Source: Candidatus Altimarinota bacterium
GTDB taxonomy: Bacteria; Patescibacteriota; Gracilibacteria; BD1-5; UBA2023
Direction of reading: 5' to 3'
Length of the DNA stretch: 34,397 nucleotides
Assembly (NCBI GenBank): GCA_019746175.1
Contig: JAIESH010000136.1
Location: 1-34,397 of the forward strand
How positions within the stretch are numbered: the first letter of the stretch is position 1; each line of letters starts with the position of its first letter. A program made the translations under genes and the position numbers. The notes under the pieces were generated by a model. It made no database searches. It saw only the letters and a list, made by a program, of their open reading frames with translations, and had not been told where the DNA came from. Positions 19,817 to 29,315 of the stretch are shown in pieces.

Positions 19817-20425
19817 TTATGCAGTAAACATTGCTTTGGCATCCATTTTTTCTACTTTTGCAACCGCATCAGCCTCAAACATATTATATTCAGAAATCTT
19901 GATCATCTTTGCTACAATACTTGATGGGAACATCTCTTTACTGTTGTTAAGTTGTTTCACTGCAGAGTTATAAGCACGACGTGCTCATTGAAGACGATCT
20001 TCAATCTCACTCCATTGAGTTTGTAGTTCTAGAAAATTAGAACTTGCCTTTAGGTCTGGGTAATTTTCAGCTATTGCGAAAATTGATTTCATGCTAGCTT
20101 GTAATTCATTTTCTTCAGAGAAACGTTCTTTGCTTCCTTTATTAGTACTTGATATCAGCTTTGATCGCATTTCTGATACATTATTCAGGAGAGATGCTTC
20201 GTGAGACATATATTGTTTCACTACTTCTACAAGATTAGGAATGAGATTATATCGATTTTGTAGCACAGTATCTATTGCTGAAAAAGCTTCTTCAGTAGTA
20301 TTTTTTGTATTAATAATTGAGTTGTAAGTTACAATAAAATATATCGCAACAATAATCCCTATGCCACCAATTCCAAAAAACGTATTTGTATACTGACCAA
20401 GAAGACCAAATGTTTGAGTTTCCAT
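19817..20425 (-). CDS. lemA: LemA family protein
   Basis: A 202-residue protein, typical LemA length. One N-terminal membrane helix (GIGIIVAIYFIVTYNSII), then the conserved helical core: AFSAIDTVLQNRYNLIPNLV, VKQYMSHEASLL, AIAENYPDLKASSNFLELQ and RRAYNSAVKQLNN. The start at 20425 is preferred over an upstream TTG at 20455, because that extension falls in a terminator hairpin. LemA proteins are membrane-anchored helical proteins of unclear function, repeatedly found with TPM-domain and DUF3137 proteins, both of which occur in this cluster. Confidence 0.95.
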
Positions 20426-20447
20426 AATAATTATATTAAAAAAATAA

Positions 20448-20465
20448 ATACCCAAAATAGGGTAT
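20448..20465 (-). terminator. Weak hairpin terminator
   Basis: A 6-bp stem ATACCC/GGGTAT with a 6-base loop is followed on the minus strand by a T-rich run. It lies between the stop at 20497 and lemA and may only attenuate readthrough. Confidence 0.5.
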
Positions 20466-20496
20466 CATGTTTTAAATATAAAAGCAAAAATTCGTT

Positions 20497-21204
20497 TTAT
20501 GTCTTTACGAGTACTCTCTGTAATTCCTCGAATTGCTCGATTTGTTTATCGAGTCTGGTTTTCTGAAGTTCAGAAACTTGATCGAGTTCAGTTGTTCACT
20601 GGATGTTTTCTTCGACTTCGGATTTGGCTGATTTGAGAGATTTCTGTTGTTCTGTGAGTCGGATTGATAGATCGGAACGGAGATTTATCAGTATTGATAA
20701 TACCCATTTATCAGTATCCTTCATAAGTGATGAAAAAAATGGTACTATGTTTTTTGTGAAAATACTCAGAAATATCTGCGATCGTTGTAATGTTTTTTGT
20801 AATTCTTTAATTTCTGAAGTTTTTTCGATAATTGCATCAATACTTTGAATTGTTAATATATCAGAATCTATAGTAATTCCGAGTTTTATAATAGTTTCTG
20901 ATATATGGTTTATTATAGTTATTGTTGGCTTTATAAAAATGTTTTTTCAAATATAAAATACTATGATATATATTATATAAGAGCCAATTCATAATACTAT
21001 TATTAAAATAATAAATATGATGATATCATTAATTATATAGTCTTCAGCAATTAGTGCGAGTACGAAAAAACATAACATAGACATGGGAAATATTAAAAAA
21101 AACGAAATTAATATTCCAATTTTTGATATTTTTTCATGAAAATCTTTTTTAAGTTTAGTTTCAAAGTTTTTATATTTTGATATCGGAAATGAATAATCGT
21201 TCAT
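20497..21204 (-). CDS. Membrane coiled-coil protein, tandem paralog A
   Basis: A 235-residue protein. Two hydrophobic stretches (about 28-55 and 60-85; ISFFLIFPMSMLCFFVLAL, IIIFIILIIVL) precede an alpha-helical region. The C-terminal ~60 residues are Lys/Glu/Gln-rich coiled coil (KSEVEEN, ELDQVSELQKTRLDKQ, QFEELQRVLVKT). The C-terminal block is almost identical in the next two genes, while the N-terminal membrane parts differ. It is therefore one of a triplicated set directly downstream of an AAA+ ATPase. No named family was recognised. Confidence 0.8.
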
Positions 21205-21248
21205 ATTTTATTACTTAATTTTTTAGATTTAATTCTTATAAATATAAT

Positions 21249-21899
21249 TTACACCTTTACTAGAACTCTCTGCAATTCTTCGAATTGCTTGACTTGATTG
21301 TCAAGACGGATTTTTTGGAGTTCGGAAACTTCTTCCAATTCAGGGGTTCATTTGATATTATTTTCTACTTCTAATTTAGCTGATTCTAGGATTTTTTGTT
21401 GTTCATTGATATGTACTCCTAAGTCATTCTTGAAATCAAATATTACTTTTTGAAATTCTCTAATGTTGTGATCTACAAATCCTTGAATATCAAATTTTGA
21501 GATATTCCCAAACTTACTAATAATTTTTAGTAATATAGAATACTTGAGATAATATAGATTATCATATCATTTATCGATATTTATGATCAATGTCTCTATC
21601 TCATCATAGCCCTGAATACTAGATTGTATTCTTGGAATTTCTTTATATATTTTTATAGTATTGGTAAGTTCGATAATTTCCTTCTTTAATGGTGATAATA
21701 TTATTGTAGTAATTAATAGAGCTGGTACTATAGATAATATTAGCCAGATAATTAGTTGTATTTGATTCGCATAAAAAATAAGAATAAAAATTATTACCAT
21801 TGCATAATCAAATAAAATTTTATATTTGATGCTCTCAAAATATTTGATATACGAATTTTGTAATATAAAATAGTTTTTTTCAATATTTTTAGTTTCCAT
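21249..21899 (-). CDS. Membrane coiled-coil protein, tandem paralog B
   Basis: A 216-residue protein. Two hydrophobic segments (about 29-46 AMVIIFILIFY and 50-68 LIIWLILSIVPALLITTIIL) are followed by a helical middle and the shared C-terminal coiled coil (AKLEVENN, ELEEVSELQKIRLDNQ, QFEELQRVLVKV). It lacks the ILINLRSDL/YLNNLRSDL motif in the form seen in paralogs A and C (here FDFKNDLGVHI). The 59-base gap to gene C and 44-base gap to gene A fit a cotranscribed array. Confidence 0.8.
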
Positions 21900-21958
21900 G
21901 AAATTAATTACAGTAAAAGCATTTTTAATATATCAGAAATACCTCAAATAAACAAAAA

Positions 21959-22708
21959 TTAAACTTTTACAAGAGCTCTCTGTAATTCTTCGAATTGTTC
22001 GACTTGTTTATCGATTCTGATTTTCTGAAGTTCAGAAATTTTTTCTAGTTCAGTAGTTCACTTGATATTTTTCTCGACCTCGGATTTCGCTGATTTAAGG
22101 TTGGATTGTTGTTCCTGGAGACGAATAGCGAGATCAGAACGGAGATTATTAAGATAAAAAATAATTTTATATGTTGCCTCTTTTAAATAGTCTTGTAGCA
22201 TATTTTTATATTTTTTACTTCATATGAGGAAATATAAATAATTCATATATCCAATTATTCTTACAAAGCTATAACTACTCTGTATTTTTGAAAGAATTTC
22301 AGATATTTCCTCTACTTGATTTTCAGTATTTTCTAATAGTTTTTCTATGGATTCTATTTTAATAATTGTGAATCTAAGAACGATATTATATATTCAGAAA
22401 AAAACCAGTGCTATTATAGTGAGTATAAATATTAGCGTTGCAATATTTATTAATCAATTATCACCAATATTCAGTATTACAGTAAAATGTGTATTAAATA
22501 ATATATCACCAATACTTAATAAGGTGCCAATAATTAGATATAGTACCATTACTATGCTTACAGGCATAATTAATACATATATTAATTTTGAATACATACC
22601 TTGTCCAGCTTCTCTTATTATTTTGTGTATTGGTGATTTTTTGCTTTTCGGTTTTTGTGTTATTTCCGTATTGAGCATATTTAACACTTTTTCCTTTATT
22701 GTGGACAT
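21959..22708 (-). CDS. Membrane coiled-coil protein, tandem paralog C
   Basis: A 249-residue protein. A basic cytoplasmic N-terminus (TQKPKSKKSPIHKIIREA) is followed by two hydrophobic segments (about 43-66 and 88-105), a central helical part with EKLLENTENQVEEISEIL, then NNLRSDLAIRLQEQQ and the shared coiled coil ending QFEELQRALVKV. It starts 10 bases after the AAA+ ATPase stop, so it is translated with the ATPase. A scaffold or adaptor for the ATPase is inferred from position only. Confidence 0.8.
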
Positions 22709-22718
22709 AAATATATAA

Positions 22719-23999
22719 TTACTTAATTTTCTCGAGCCAACTTTCGTAAATACCCATATCTACCATCTTGAGGGATGATGGAGTTTCTTGTATGGTTCTT
22801 TGGATTGATTCCATAGAGATACTATGTCATGAGAGATCCTTATCAGTGAGCTTTCCTGTTTCGGCTTCATCGATGAGTTCAAGAAGATCTCTTGATGCAT
22901 CACGTGCAACCTCATCACAGATGGCCTCTATATCAGCAGAAACGTATCATTCTGATAGCCTTGAGAGTTCCTCATAATTCAGTTTTTTATGAGGGCGACC
23001 TGCCTTTTCTATGTACATCTCAAATAGAGCCTTACGAGCGACATCATCGGGTGGTCCGAGATATATCTTCTTATCAAGACGGCCAGAGCGGAGGATAGCA
23101 GAATCAAGATGATCTGGGCGATTGGTCGCAGCGATAACTATGAGATTTGGAGCTGTCTCGAGTGCATTGAATTCTTGGAGAAATTGTGAAACTTCTTCAG
23201 CTTTATTTGCATCTACATTGCTCGTTCTTGCAGATACAAGAGAATCGATCTCATCGAGGAAGAGAATAATTGGTTCTTTTTCTGCAGCTTTTTTTGCTCA
23301 TTCGAAAAAGTCTTTGATATTTTTGGTAGTTTGATGCAGATATGATGATCCGAATTCACCCATATTTTTTGAGATAAATCCACATCCGAGTTCTTCAGCG
23401 AGTTTTTTTGTGATGAATGTTTTACCAGTTCCAGGAGGCCCATAAAAAAGCATTCCTGTGGGTATGGAGATCTTGAATTTCTCGTATTCAGAGTAGAGTT
23501 TGAGTATGAGTTCATGTTTTGTGATATCTTCTGTAGTTTTGTCTTCAGATGATTCATTATTCTTGAGTTTTTCCACCATGAATTTGAATCTGAGTGGCTT
23601 AATGAAACTATCTTTGAGTTCATTTTTGAGTTCATCCATTCCAGCAACTGCCTCAAATCCCCATGGTTTTCATTCTTTCCGTATAAAATGCTGTACTTCA
23701 ACAGTAGGTTTTTCTGTTTCATCTTTTGCATTTCCAGTTTTTGGCGGCGTGACTCACATAGATGAATTATCTCTTTGAATTTCTTTTCCTCTTGATGATA
23801 ATTCATCTGTTGCAAAATTTGTATTTAGCTCATTCATGAGTTTACTTGCATGATTTACTCATGATTGCATCTCTAGAAGTGATTTTTCTAGAGCATCCAT
23901 CGAATCTCATTTCCAATCTTTTGTGACTGCAGATTTGAATTCTGGGGATGTGGTGATGGCTTGGAAAAATGCATCGAAGCCAGTATCTTTTTGAGACAT
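22719..23999 (-). CDS. AAA+ ATPase
   Basis: A 426-residue protein. The N-terminal ~120 residues form a helical region with no known domain. The AAA module follows: AGMDELKNELKDSFIKPL, Walker A GPPGTGKT at 187-194, Walker B LFLDEIDS near 247, ATNRPDHLDSAILRSGRLDK with sensor and arginine-finger residues, and a C-terminal helical lid (YVSADIEAICDEVARDA). The sequence is of the FtsH/p97/Vps4-like class but lacks a protease domain, MIT domain or membrane helix. It is encoded between one membrane coiled-coil gene upstream and three downstream, suggesting it acts on or with them at the membrane. Confidence 0.92.
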
Positions 24000-24016
24000 A
24001 TATTAATTGTTATTAA

Positions 24017-25234
24017 TTACTTTGATACAGTGAGTTTTTCTTTGTATTCGTTTAGAATTTTTTCTATTTTAGAGAAGCTCTCTACCTGAAGAATGAGACG
24101 ATCTTTCTGCATGAGTAATGGAGATTTTAGGTGTTTTTCTGTAGTATTTAGGATTTGTTCTTCTATGGAATCAATGGTTGATTGTAGTGTTTTATGATTT
24201 TTTTTAATAAGAGTTAGAATTGAATCGATTGGTTCAAGTATTTGAGTTTTTATCCAGTTACCGTATTTAATAAAATTAAAAATATCTTTATATTCTGATG
24301 ATTCAAGAATCTTTCTGAGTTCTATACTTTTATCTGTTGCGTTTGATGCGAGTGAATTGATGAGTTCTAGTGATTCTCAGATTTTACCAGATAGATTCTC
24401 TTTCCATTCATCACGTCAGGCCTCATGGAGGAGTGTTACTGTAGTTTTTTGTCATTCTCTCAATGAATCAGAGCTTAACTGAATATCTCCAAATAACGTT
24501 TGGATTTTATGTTCAGTATTACTGGTCATGAGAAGATACTGATGAGCGAGTCATGAGAATATCTTACCAAAAAGAGATATGAAAAAAATTCAAATAAAAT
24601 ATACAATTGCCATCATCGCAGCATAGAGAAATCAAGCCACGAGAACTACAATTACAATTCATCCCGAATCTTTAGATCTTCATACTTGCTGTAGTATTTT
24701 TCATCATCCCATGGCCACTTCTTTGAGACTTTCAAAAAGTTCGGTTTTGGCTTTTATTTTTTTGTCCTCTAGTTTTGACTCACCGAGAAATGGTTCATCA
24801 AATATAGTTTCAATTTTTTTAAAAGCATTTTTCGTAGATTCTGTGTCTGATTGTTCCAGGATAGTTCATCCGGATACGTAGTGATTATCAGTAATAACCA
24901 CATTGGCTCATCTCGTATAGATGTATGATCTATAGAGAAACTTGATGAGTAAGATAATACTTACTATCGTGTAGAATACACCCAGTACTGCAAGCACTGC
25001 AATCATAGTTCCAATTGGCCCACCAGAGAATCATATGAATCCAGCAATAATTGTGATTATCGCCAAAGGAATACTAGAAGCTTTTACTATTTGTAGGTAA
25101 TCTTTCTCGAGTGTCATCTGAAGTTCATCTGATGAAATCCATTCATGAAGATAGAATCCTCGTTCATCCACAATATTTGCTATATCAGTAATACTTTTAG
25201 ATTCAGGGATTGGTGTAAGGGTTTTGGTTTGCAT
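24017..25234 (-). CDS. Membrane coiled-coil protein, distant relative of paralogs A-C
   Basis: A 405-residue protein. Hydrophobic segments near 54-72 and 75-98 (IPLAIITIIAGFI, IAVLAVLGVFYTIVSIILL) and a further region near 190-215 (IVIVVLVAGFLYAAMMAIVYF) are followed by a long helical C-terminal half (LSSDSLREGQKTTVTLLHE, LESSEYKDIFNF). It ends MQKDRLILQVESFSKIEKIL, which matches the spacing of ELQKTRLDKQIEQFEELQRV in the tandem paralogs. It ends 18 bases before the AAA+ ATPase start. Two membrane parts plus a C-terminal coiled coil again fit a membrane platform for the ATPase. Confidence 0.75.
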
Positions 25235-25240
25235 ATATAA

Positions 25241-26800
25241 TTATTTTGATTGTCTATAAAAATGATATCCAGAATCTCTGTATAATGGTAAAAAATATTG
25301 ATATAAATTGTCTCATCATCAGTTATATTCGGCAATAATTTTTTGATATGTGTACATTAGAAAACTATCAGCTTCACTACTTCATTGATTCATAATAATT
25401 CTACCATCATATTTTTTAATATTTCATGGCAGTTTAGAAAAATCATCTTTTGTTCAATTTTTTTGACAGAGAGTCGGTCTTTTTTCTGACATTTTATCAC
25501 TACCACCAAAATGATCATCTATGAAATAAGTATTATCTAGTATTGGCTTTTTCCAATTTAAGTATGCGTTTTGCATTCTTACATTAAAAACACTAAATGT
25601 TGCATCGTATCATCGTTGTTTGATTTGTTCCTCATTAAATTTTAGCATATAGTTACTTGTCCAGCTATCTTGTTTCATCCAAAATCGATAATCATGAGCA
25701 TATCGATTTCATACTTCTTGTAATTCTACAAAATTGTAAGAATTTGGATTTTTTGACAAGTAATATCCCAGTACTTCCAATGTATAGTTTGATGCAAGGT
25801 GATTATTTTTTCAATCATACTCATATTGAGCAAGACTAAACCCTGTTGGACAAGTTTGAATAGTTGGATCTTTGTAGAGTTGAATTCCTGAAAATTCTTT
25901 TTTGGAAATGGAGAGATAATTGTTTAGATAAATAAAGTTACTATCAGAGTTTATTTTTCAAGAGAGCTCTGAATTGATTTGATTCATAAAGTCATCTCTT
26001 TGTGATTTTGTAACAGGATTCATATAACCCCTCCAGTTTTCAACATTATTTGACGTACTTGTTATTTTTTCACAAGCTACTTGATAGCTAGAATTACAAT
26101 TTACCCTATTATTCTTAAGTTCTACTCATCATCGAATTGAATAGATGAATCAAAAATTCTTTTCTCATAATGAATTATAGTTATTGCAGCTAATGCTTCA
26201 TTTTAGTGTATCCCATGCTGTATTATCTTTTGTTAACATGAGATGTGCATCTCGACTATTTTGTGAAATTTGCCATTCATTTCCAAACTCCATAGCACAT
26301 ACATCTTGGTTATTTTGTTTAAAATTTCATTTATACTTTTTTTCTGTAAGTTGGTATATCCCTTGTATTATTTTATTTTGATTTTTTTTTGAAATACCAA
26401 TCACTTCTCATTCTTTATTTCTCAATGCTGTCTGTTCTTTTGATAAAAAAGCTACATAACTCTTTAGATTATTGAGTGTTTTTTTGTAAGACTCATTAGA
26501 AGAATATTTTTTTTCGAGTAGAGTAATAGACTTATTAAGCTGGTTTAAGTAATTAATATTAATAGTAATATTTTTACTTTTATTCATACTTCAACTAATC
26601 TCTTGAATAAAGCTTGTAAGATTTTTACTGCTAGTTAATCCATTTTCTATTTTTTTCTCCAAACTTAAATTTGAAGTGATAGGATTTTTTCCAGTTATGA
26701 CGATTCATGAGAAATTATCTGAATTTTTTATTTCTACAGCGTAGCTAGTCTGTAATAAAAAAAAGCCAGATAATATTATAAATATACATTTTGTAGTCAT
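25241..26800 (-). CDS. Large secreted protein of unknown family
   Basis: A 519-residue protein. A signal peptide (CIFIILSGFFLLQTSYA) is followed by a helical ~130-residue Asn/Lys-rich region and a C-terminal domain rich in Tyr, Asn and Trp, with about six Cys (DVCAMEFGNEW, ISCNNY, VNCNSSYQVACEK, TCPTGFSLAQYEYD, TLCQKN). More than ten UGA glycines include GGGDNLYQYF near the end. No catalytic motif was recognised. It sits between telA and 24017-25234, ending 6 bases before the latter, so it belongs to the cluster. It is the only clearly secreted protein there. Confidence 0.8.
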
Positions 26801-26833
26801 CCGTATAAAAAATAAGCATATAAATCTATATCA

Positions 26834-26861
26834 AAAAAATCCTGAAAAGATCAGGATTTTT
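26834..26861 (-). terminator. Hairpin terminator after telA
   Basis: The 11-bp stem AAAAATCCTGA/TCAGGATTTTT with a 5-base loop begins 2 bases past the telA stop. It separates telA from the secreted-protein gene that follows. Confidence 0.85.
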
Positions 26862-26863
26862 CT

Positions 26864-27979
26864 CTATTTATTGAGTTCTTTTGCGAGTTCTTCTTGATCT
26901 TTTGCATTGAGAACTTTTACTTTTGCTAGTTCAGCGCTCGCATCTTCAAATGCTTTTTTTTCTGCGTCGGCCTCGATTTTTACTTGTGCTCGGTAGGCTT
27001 CTATTGTTTCAAAATGAGTCTTTAGTTTGGTAACATTTTCGATAAATACTGTCGATGAAAGTACTGGCTTAGAAGAGAGCTCTTCACTCTTTCGAGATGA
27101 TTCAATAGCCTTATCGGTGAGTTCAGAAGACATCTTGTCGATAGTTTCTCCCATAACATTGATAGCCTTCATACTGGCGTCAAGAGCTTTTTGTGAACTT
27201 GTTTCGATAAGTGCTGTCGAGAGAAGAGTTTTGAAAATAGGACGGCTAGAACTCATGGAAAGTGAGAGTTTTGCTGCAGCATCAAGTCTCATTAGAAGAC
27301 GTTTTCTCGCCATATCAAGATTTCCAATAAGTACATTCATATTCCCAATGAAATACTCTACTTGTCGGATAAACATATCAAGTTTCATCTTGGTAGTCTC
27401 ATCGGTTGTTTCGCTAGATTTTGCTTTGAATTCTTCAACTTTTTGTATGAGAAAATCTCTATACGCTACTACTTTTCCAAGATTTATATCAATTCCTTCA
27501 AGGAACTTTTTTTGCATATCAATAGAAGTATTGAGTGATGAATATGCCTGATCAAAACCAGAGAAAATCATCTCAATTTTGCCTTGAAGAGTTTGAATAT
27601 TGAATTTTGCTTCATCCCATTTTGAATCAAGAGATCTCATAAGTGATCCAAGAAGTGGAACTGCCTTTGCCATTTTCATCATTGTACCATCATTATTGAT
27701 GATTTCTTTGTATACTTCTTGAACTGATGAATTCATTTTTGAGAGCTCATCAGAAACATTCATAATTGGATCTGCATCAATAATTGTTGCGGTTTCAGCG
27801 ATGATTGAATCAAGTGGCGCAGTAATCTTTTCTCCAAGGGAACGGAAATCTGTGGCTTCTGAAAATGTTTTCTCTACTTCAGCCTGTTCAGTTGCTGATA
27901 GAGGCTTGGTTTCGATTTTTGTAAGTGTTTTAACAGTTTCTTCTTGTGGATCCTGAGTTTGGACTTGATTATCGGCCAT
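26864..27979 (-). CDS. telA: TelA-family toxic anion resistance protein
   Basis: A 371-residue soluble helical protein without UGA codons. The family core is clear: AVPLLGSLMRSLDSKWDEAK, LNTSIDMQKKFLEGIDIN, FIGNMNVLIGNLDMARKR and LLMRLDAAAKLSLSM. TelA family members are linked to tellurite and other stress resistance; their mechanism is not established. The start at 27979 (MADNQVQ) is preferred over an in-frame upstream ATG at 28108, since the extra 43 residues are atypical and span the promoter. It has its own promoter and terminator inside the cluster. Confidence 0.92.
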   Translation of the reverse strand: MADNQVQTQDPQEETVKTLTKIETKPLSATEQAEVEKTFSEATDFRSLGEKITAPLDSIIAETATIIDADPIMNVSDELSKMNSSVQEVYKEIINNDGTMMKMAKAVPLLGSLMRSLDSKWDEAKFNIQTLQGKIEMIFSGFDQAYSSLNTSIDMQKKFLEGIDINLGKVVAYRDFLIQKVEEFKAKSSETTDETTKMKLDMFIRQVEYFIGNMNVLIGNLDMARKRLLMRLDAAAKLSLSMSSSRPIFKTLLSTALIETSSQKALDASMKAINVMGETIDKMSSELTDKAIESSRKSEELSSKPVLSSTVFIENVTKLKTHFETIEAYRAQVKIEADAEKKAFEDASAELAKVKVLNAKDQEELAKELNK

Positions 27980-28032
27980 ATGAGATGATTTTACGAATAA
28001 ATGATAGATCAAAAATAGATTATATCGTGAAT

Positions 28033-28061
28033 ATTGTATTAGAAAGTGGGATTTTTTGCAA
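28033..28061 (-). promoter_or_regulatory. Promoter of telA
   Basis: Minus strand: TTGCAA (28056-28061), 17-base spacer, TACAAT (28033-28038). The leader is about 47 bases, and the promoter begins 13 bases past the stop of 28074-28523. Confidence 0.65.
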
Positions 28062-28073
28062 AAGAAAATACGT

Positions 28074-28523
28074 CTATATTTTTTCGAGAATTCTATTATG
28101 ATTTTCAAGTCGGATTACTACTAGATCCAATACAGCCTTATGTCCTAAATCTGTTGATTTCATTTTTTTTATAGTATCTTCCATAATTTGGAGCTCATCC
28201 GCATGTCGATCAAGCCAGATTTGTAAGTGCAGATTAAATTCTTTTATTAAACTCGTGAGCCACTGTTTATTATCTTTACTTTGTTCTTGGATTTTAGGTA
28301 TCATTTTTTCAAGTTCAGAAGTGAAATTGATGATACTTTGAGAAATATTGTAAATATTTATTGATCATATATCGTTATTTGCATGATCGAGATTCATATC
28401 TGAAATTACTGAAGAATACATATTCATAAGTCGTTTCTGTCTTGTTGAAAAAGAAGGACGAGAAAAATATAATATAGCAATGAATATTGCTCAAAGAAAT
28501 AAAATAAGAAAAATAGTTTCCAT
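28074..28523 (-). CDS. Small membrane-anchored helical protein
   Basis: A 149-residue protein. An N-terminal helix (TIFLILFLGAIFIAILYF) and a cytoplasmic helical domain (KKMKSTDLGHKAVLDLVV) suggest a coiled-coil protein held at the membrane. No family was recognised. It starts 13 bases after the TPM-domain gene stop and precedes telA, so a role with TPM and TelA proteins is suggested by position only. It uses two UGA glycines. Confidence 0.75.
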
Positions 28524-28536
28524 AGAGTATTATAAA

Positions 28537-29250
28537 TTAGTCACCATAACCACCGCCATTCGAAGAACCTCATCATCAGTCATAACTGGATGATGAATAA
28601 TCACTTGAACTGTTGTCGGAGTTGTAAGATGAATCATAAGAGCTATTATTGCTAGAATTATTTCATGTATCACAAGCTGAATTACTACTACCGCATAGAT
28701 AACTACCCATTGTTATGAGTCAAATCATTACCAGCATGATAAGTAATATCCATAGAAACGGCACTATTTTGCTTTGCTCTGTATTAGAATTTGATATATA
28801 TGAGTTAATTTGATTTGGATTTCAATTGGGTATATTTGTAATTTGAGTTGTCAATTCTTGCCATTTTTCTATGAGTTCTCAATATTTTCATTCATTTAGA
28901 AGTGGACGAAGATAGTTTTCTACTAAATCACGACACACCATTTCTGTGTATTTGATTTCCAGTCATTTCCCTACAATAATTCTAAGTTTTTTCTCTTCTG
29001 TGGCAATAATAAGAAGAAGTCAATTATTGAGTTCTTTTTGTCAGATACCATTTTCATTAAAAATTTTGAGTCCAATATCAATAAGTTCGATTCATTTTCG
29101 ATTTGGTATAAATATAGTAACAATTTGTTCGGTTGTCTCATATTCATGTTTCTTGAAATTTTGGTCGATGATTTTGACTTCTTCTTTTCATAGAAGTCAT
29201 GAAAAATCATTAATATATTTATCAAGTTTTGGTATCTCTAGAGGATTCAT
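28537..29250 (-). CDS. TPM-domain membrane protein
   Basis: A 237-residue protein. The TPM domain (residues ~1-130) has VKIIDQNFKKHEYETTEQIV, GIGQKELNNGLLLIIATEEK and LRIIVGKGLEIKYTEMVCRD, with the usual conserved Gly residues supplied by UGA. Then come one membrane helix (IVPFLWILLIMLVMI) and a Ser/Asn/Asp/Gly-rich tail ending SSNGGGYGD, typical of the family. TPM proteins are repeatedly encoded with LemA, which occurs about 9 kb downstream in the same direction. It lacks an N-terminal signal peptide, so the TPM domain may be cytoplasmic here, unlike most relatives. It is the first gene of the cluster. Confidence 0.88.
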
Positions 29251-29271
29251 AATTAAATTTAGTTATAATCA

Positions 29272-29300
29272 ATATTACTATACTTTTTGTAGAAATCCAA
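29272..29300 (-). promoter_or_regulatory. Likely promoter of the TPM gene cluster
   Basis: Minus strand: TTGGAT (29295-29300), 17-base spacer, TAATAT (29272-29277). The leader is about 15 bases. The -35 is a moderate match. Confidence 0.5.
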
Positions 29301-29315
29301 ATAAAATTAGATATT

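Larger units (their letters stand above)
20497..22155 (-). repeat. Triplicated ~190-bp segment encoding the coiled-coil C-terminus
   Basis: The 3' ends of three successive genes (about 20497-20690, 21249-21440, 21959-22150) are strongly similar at the DNA level, including the stretch encoding QFEELQR. Copies A and C are closest. This indicates tandem duplication or ongoing conversion of the C-terminal module. Confidence 0.85.

Noticed and set aside
20426-20455. TTG start extending LemA by 10 residues
   Set aside because: It would start in the terminator hairpin of the upstream gene; ATG at 20425 gives a normal LemA N-terminus.
27027-27551. Plus-strand open frame antisense to telA
   Set aside because: Shadow of the conserved TelA coding sequence; no promoter and no recognisable protein.
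27980-28108. Upstream start extending TelA by 43 residues
   Set aside because: The extension is atypical for the family and spans a good promoter (28033-28061).
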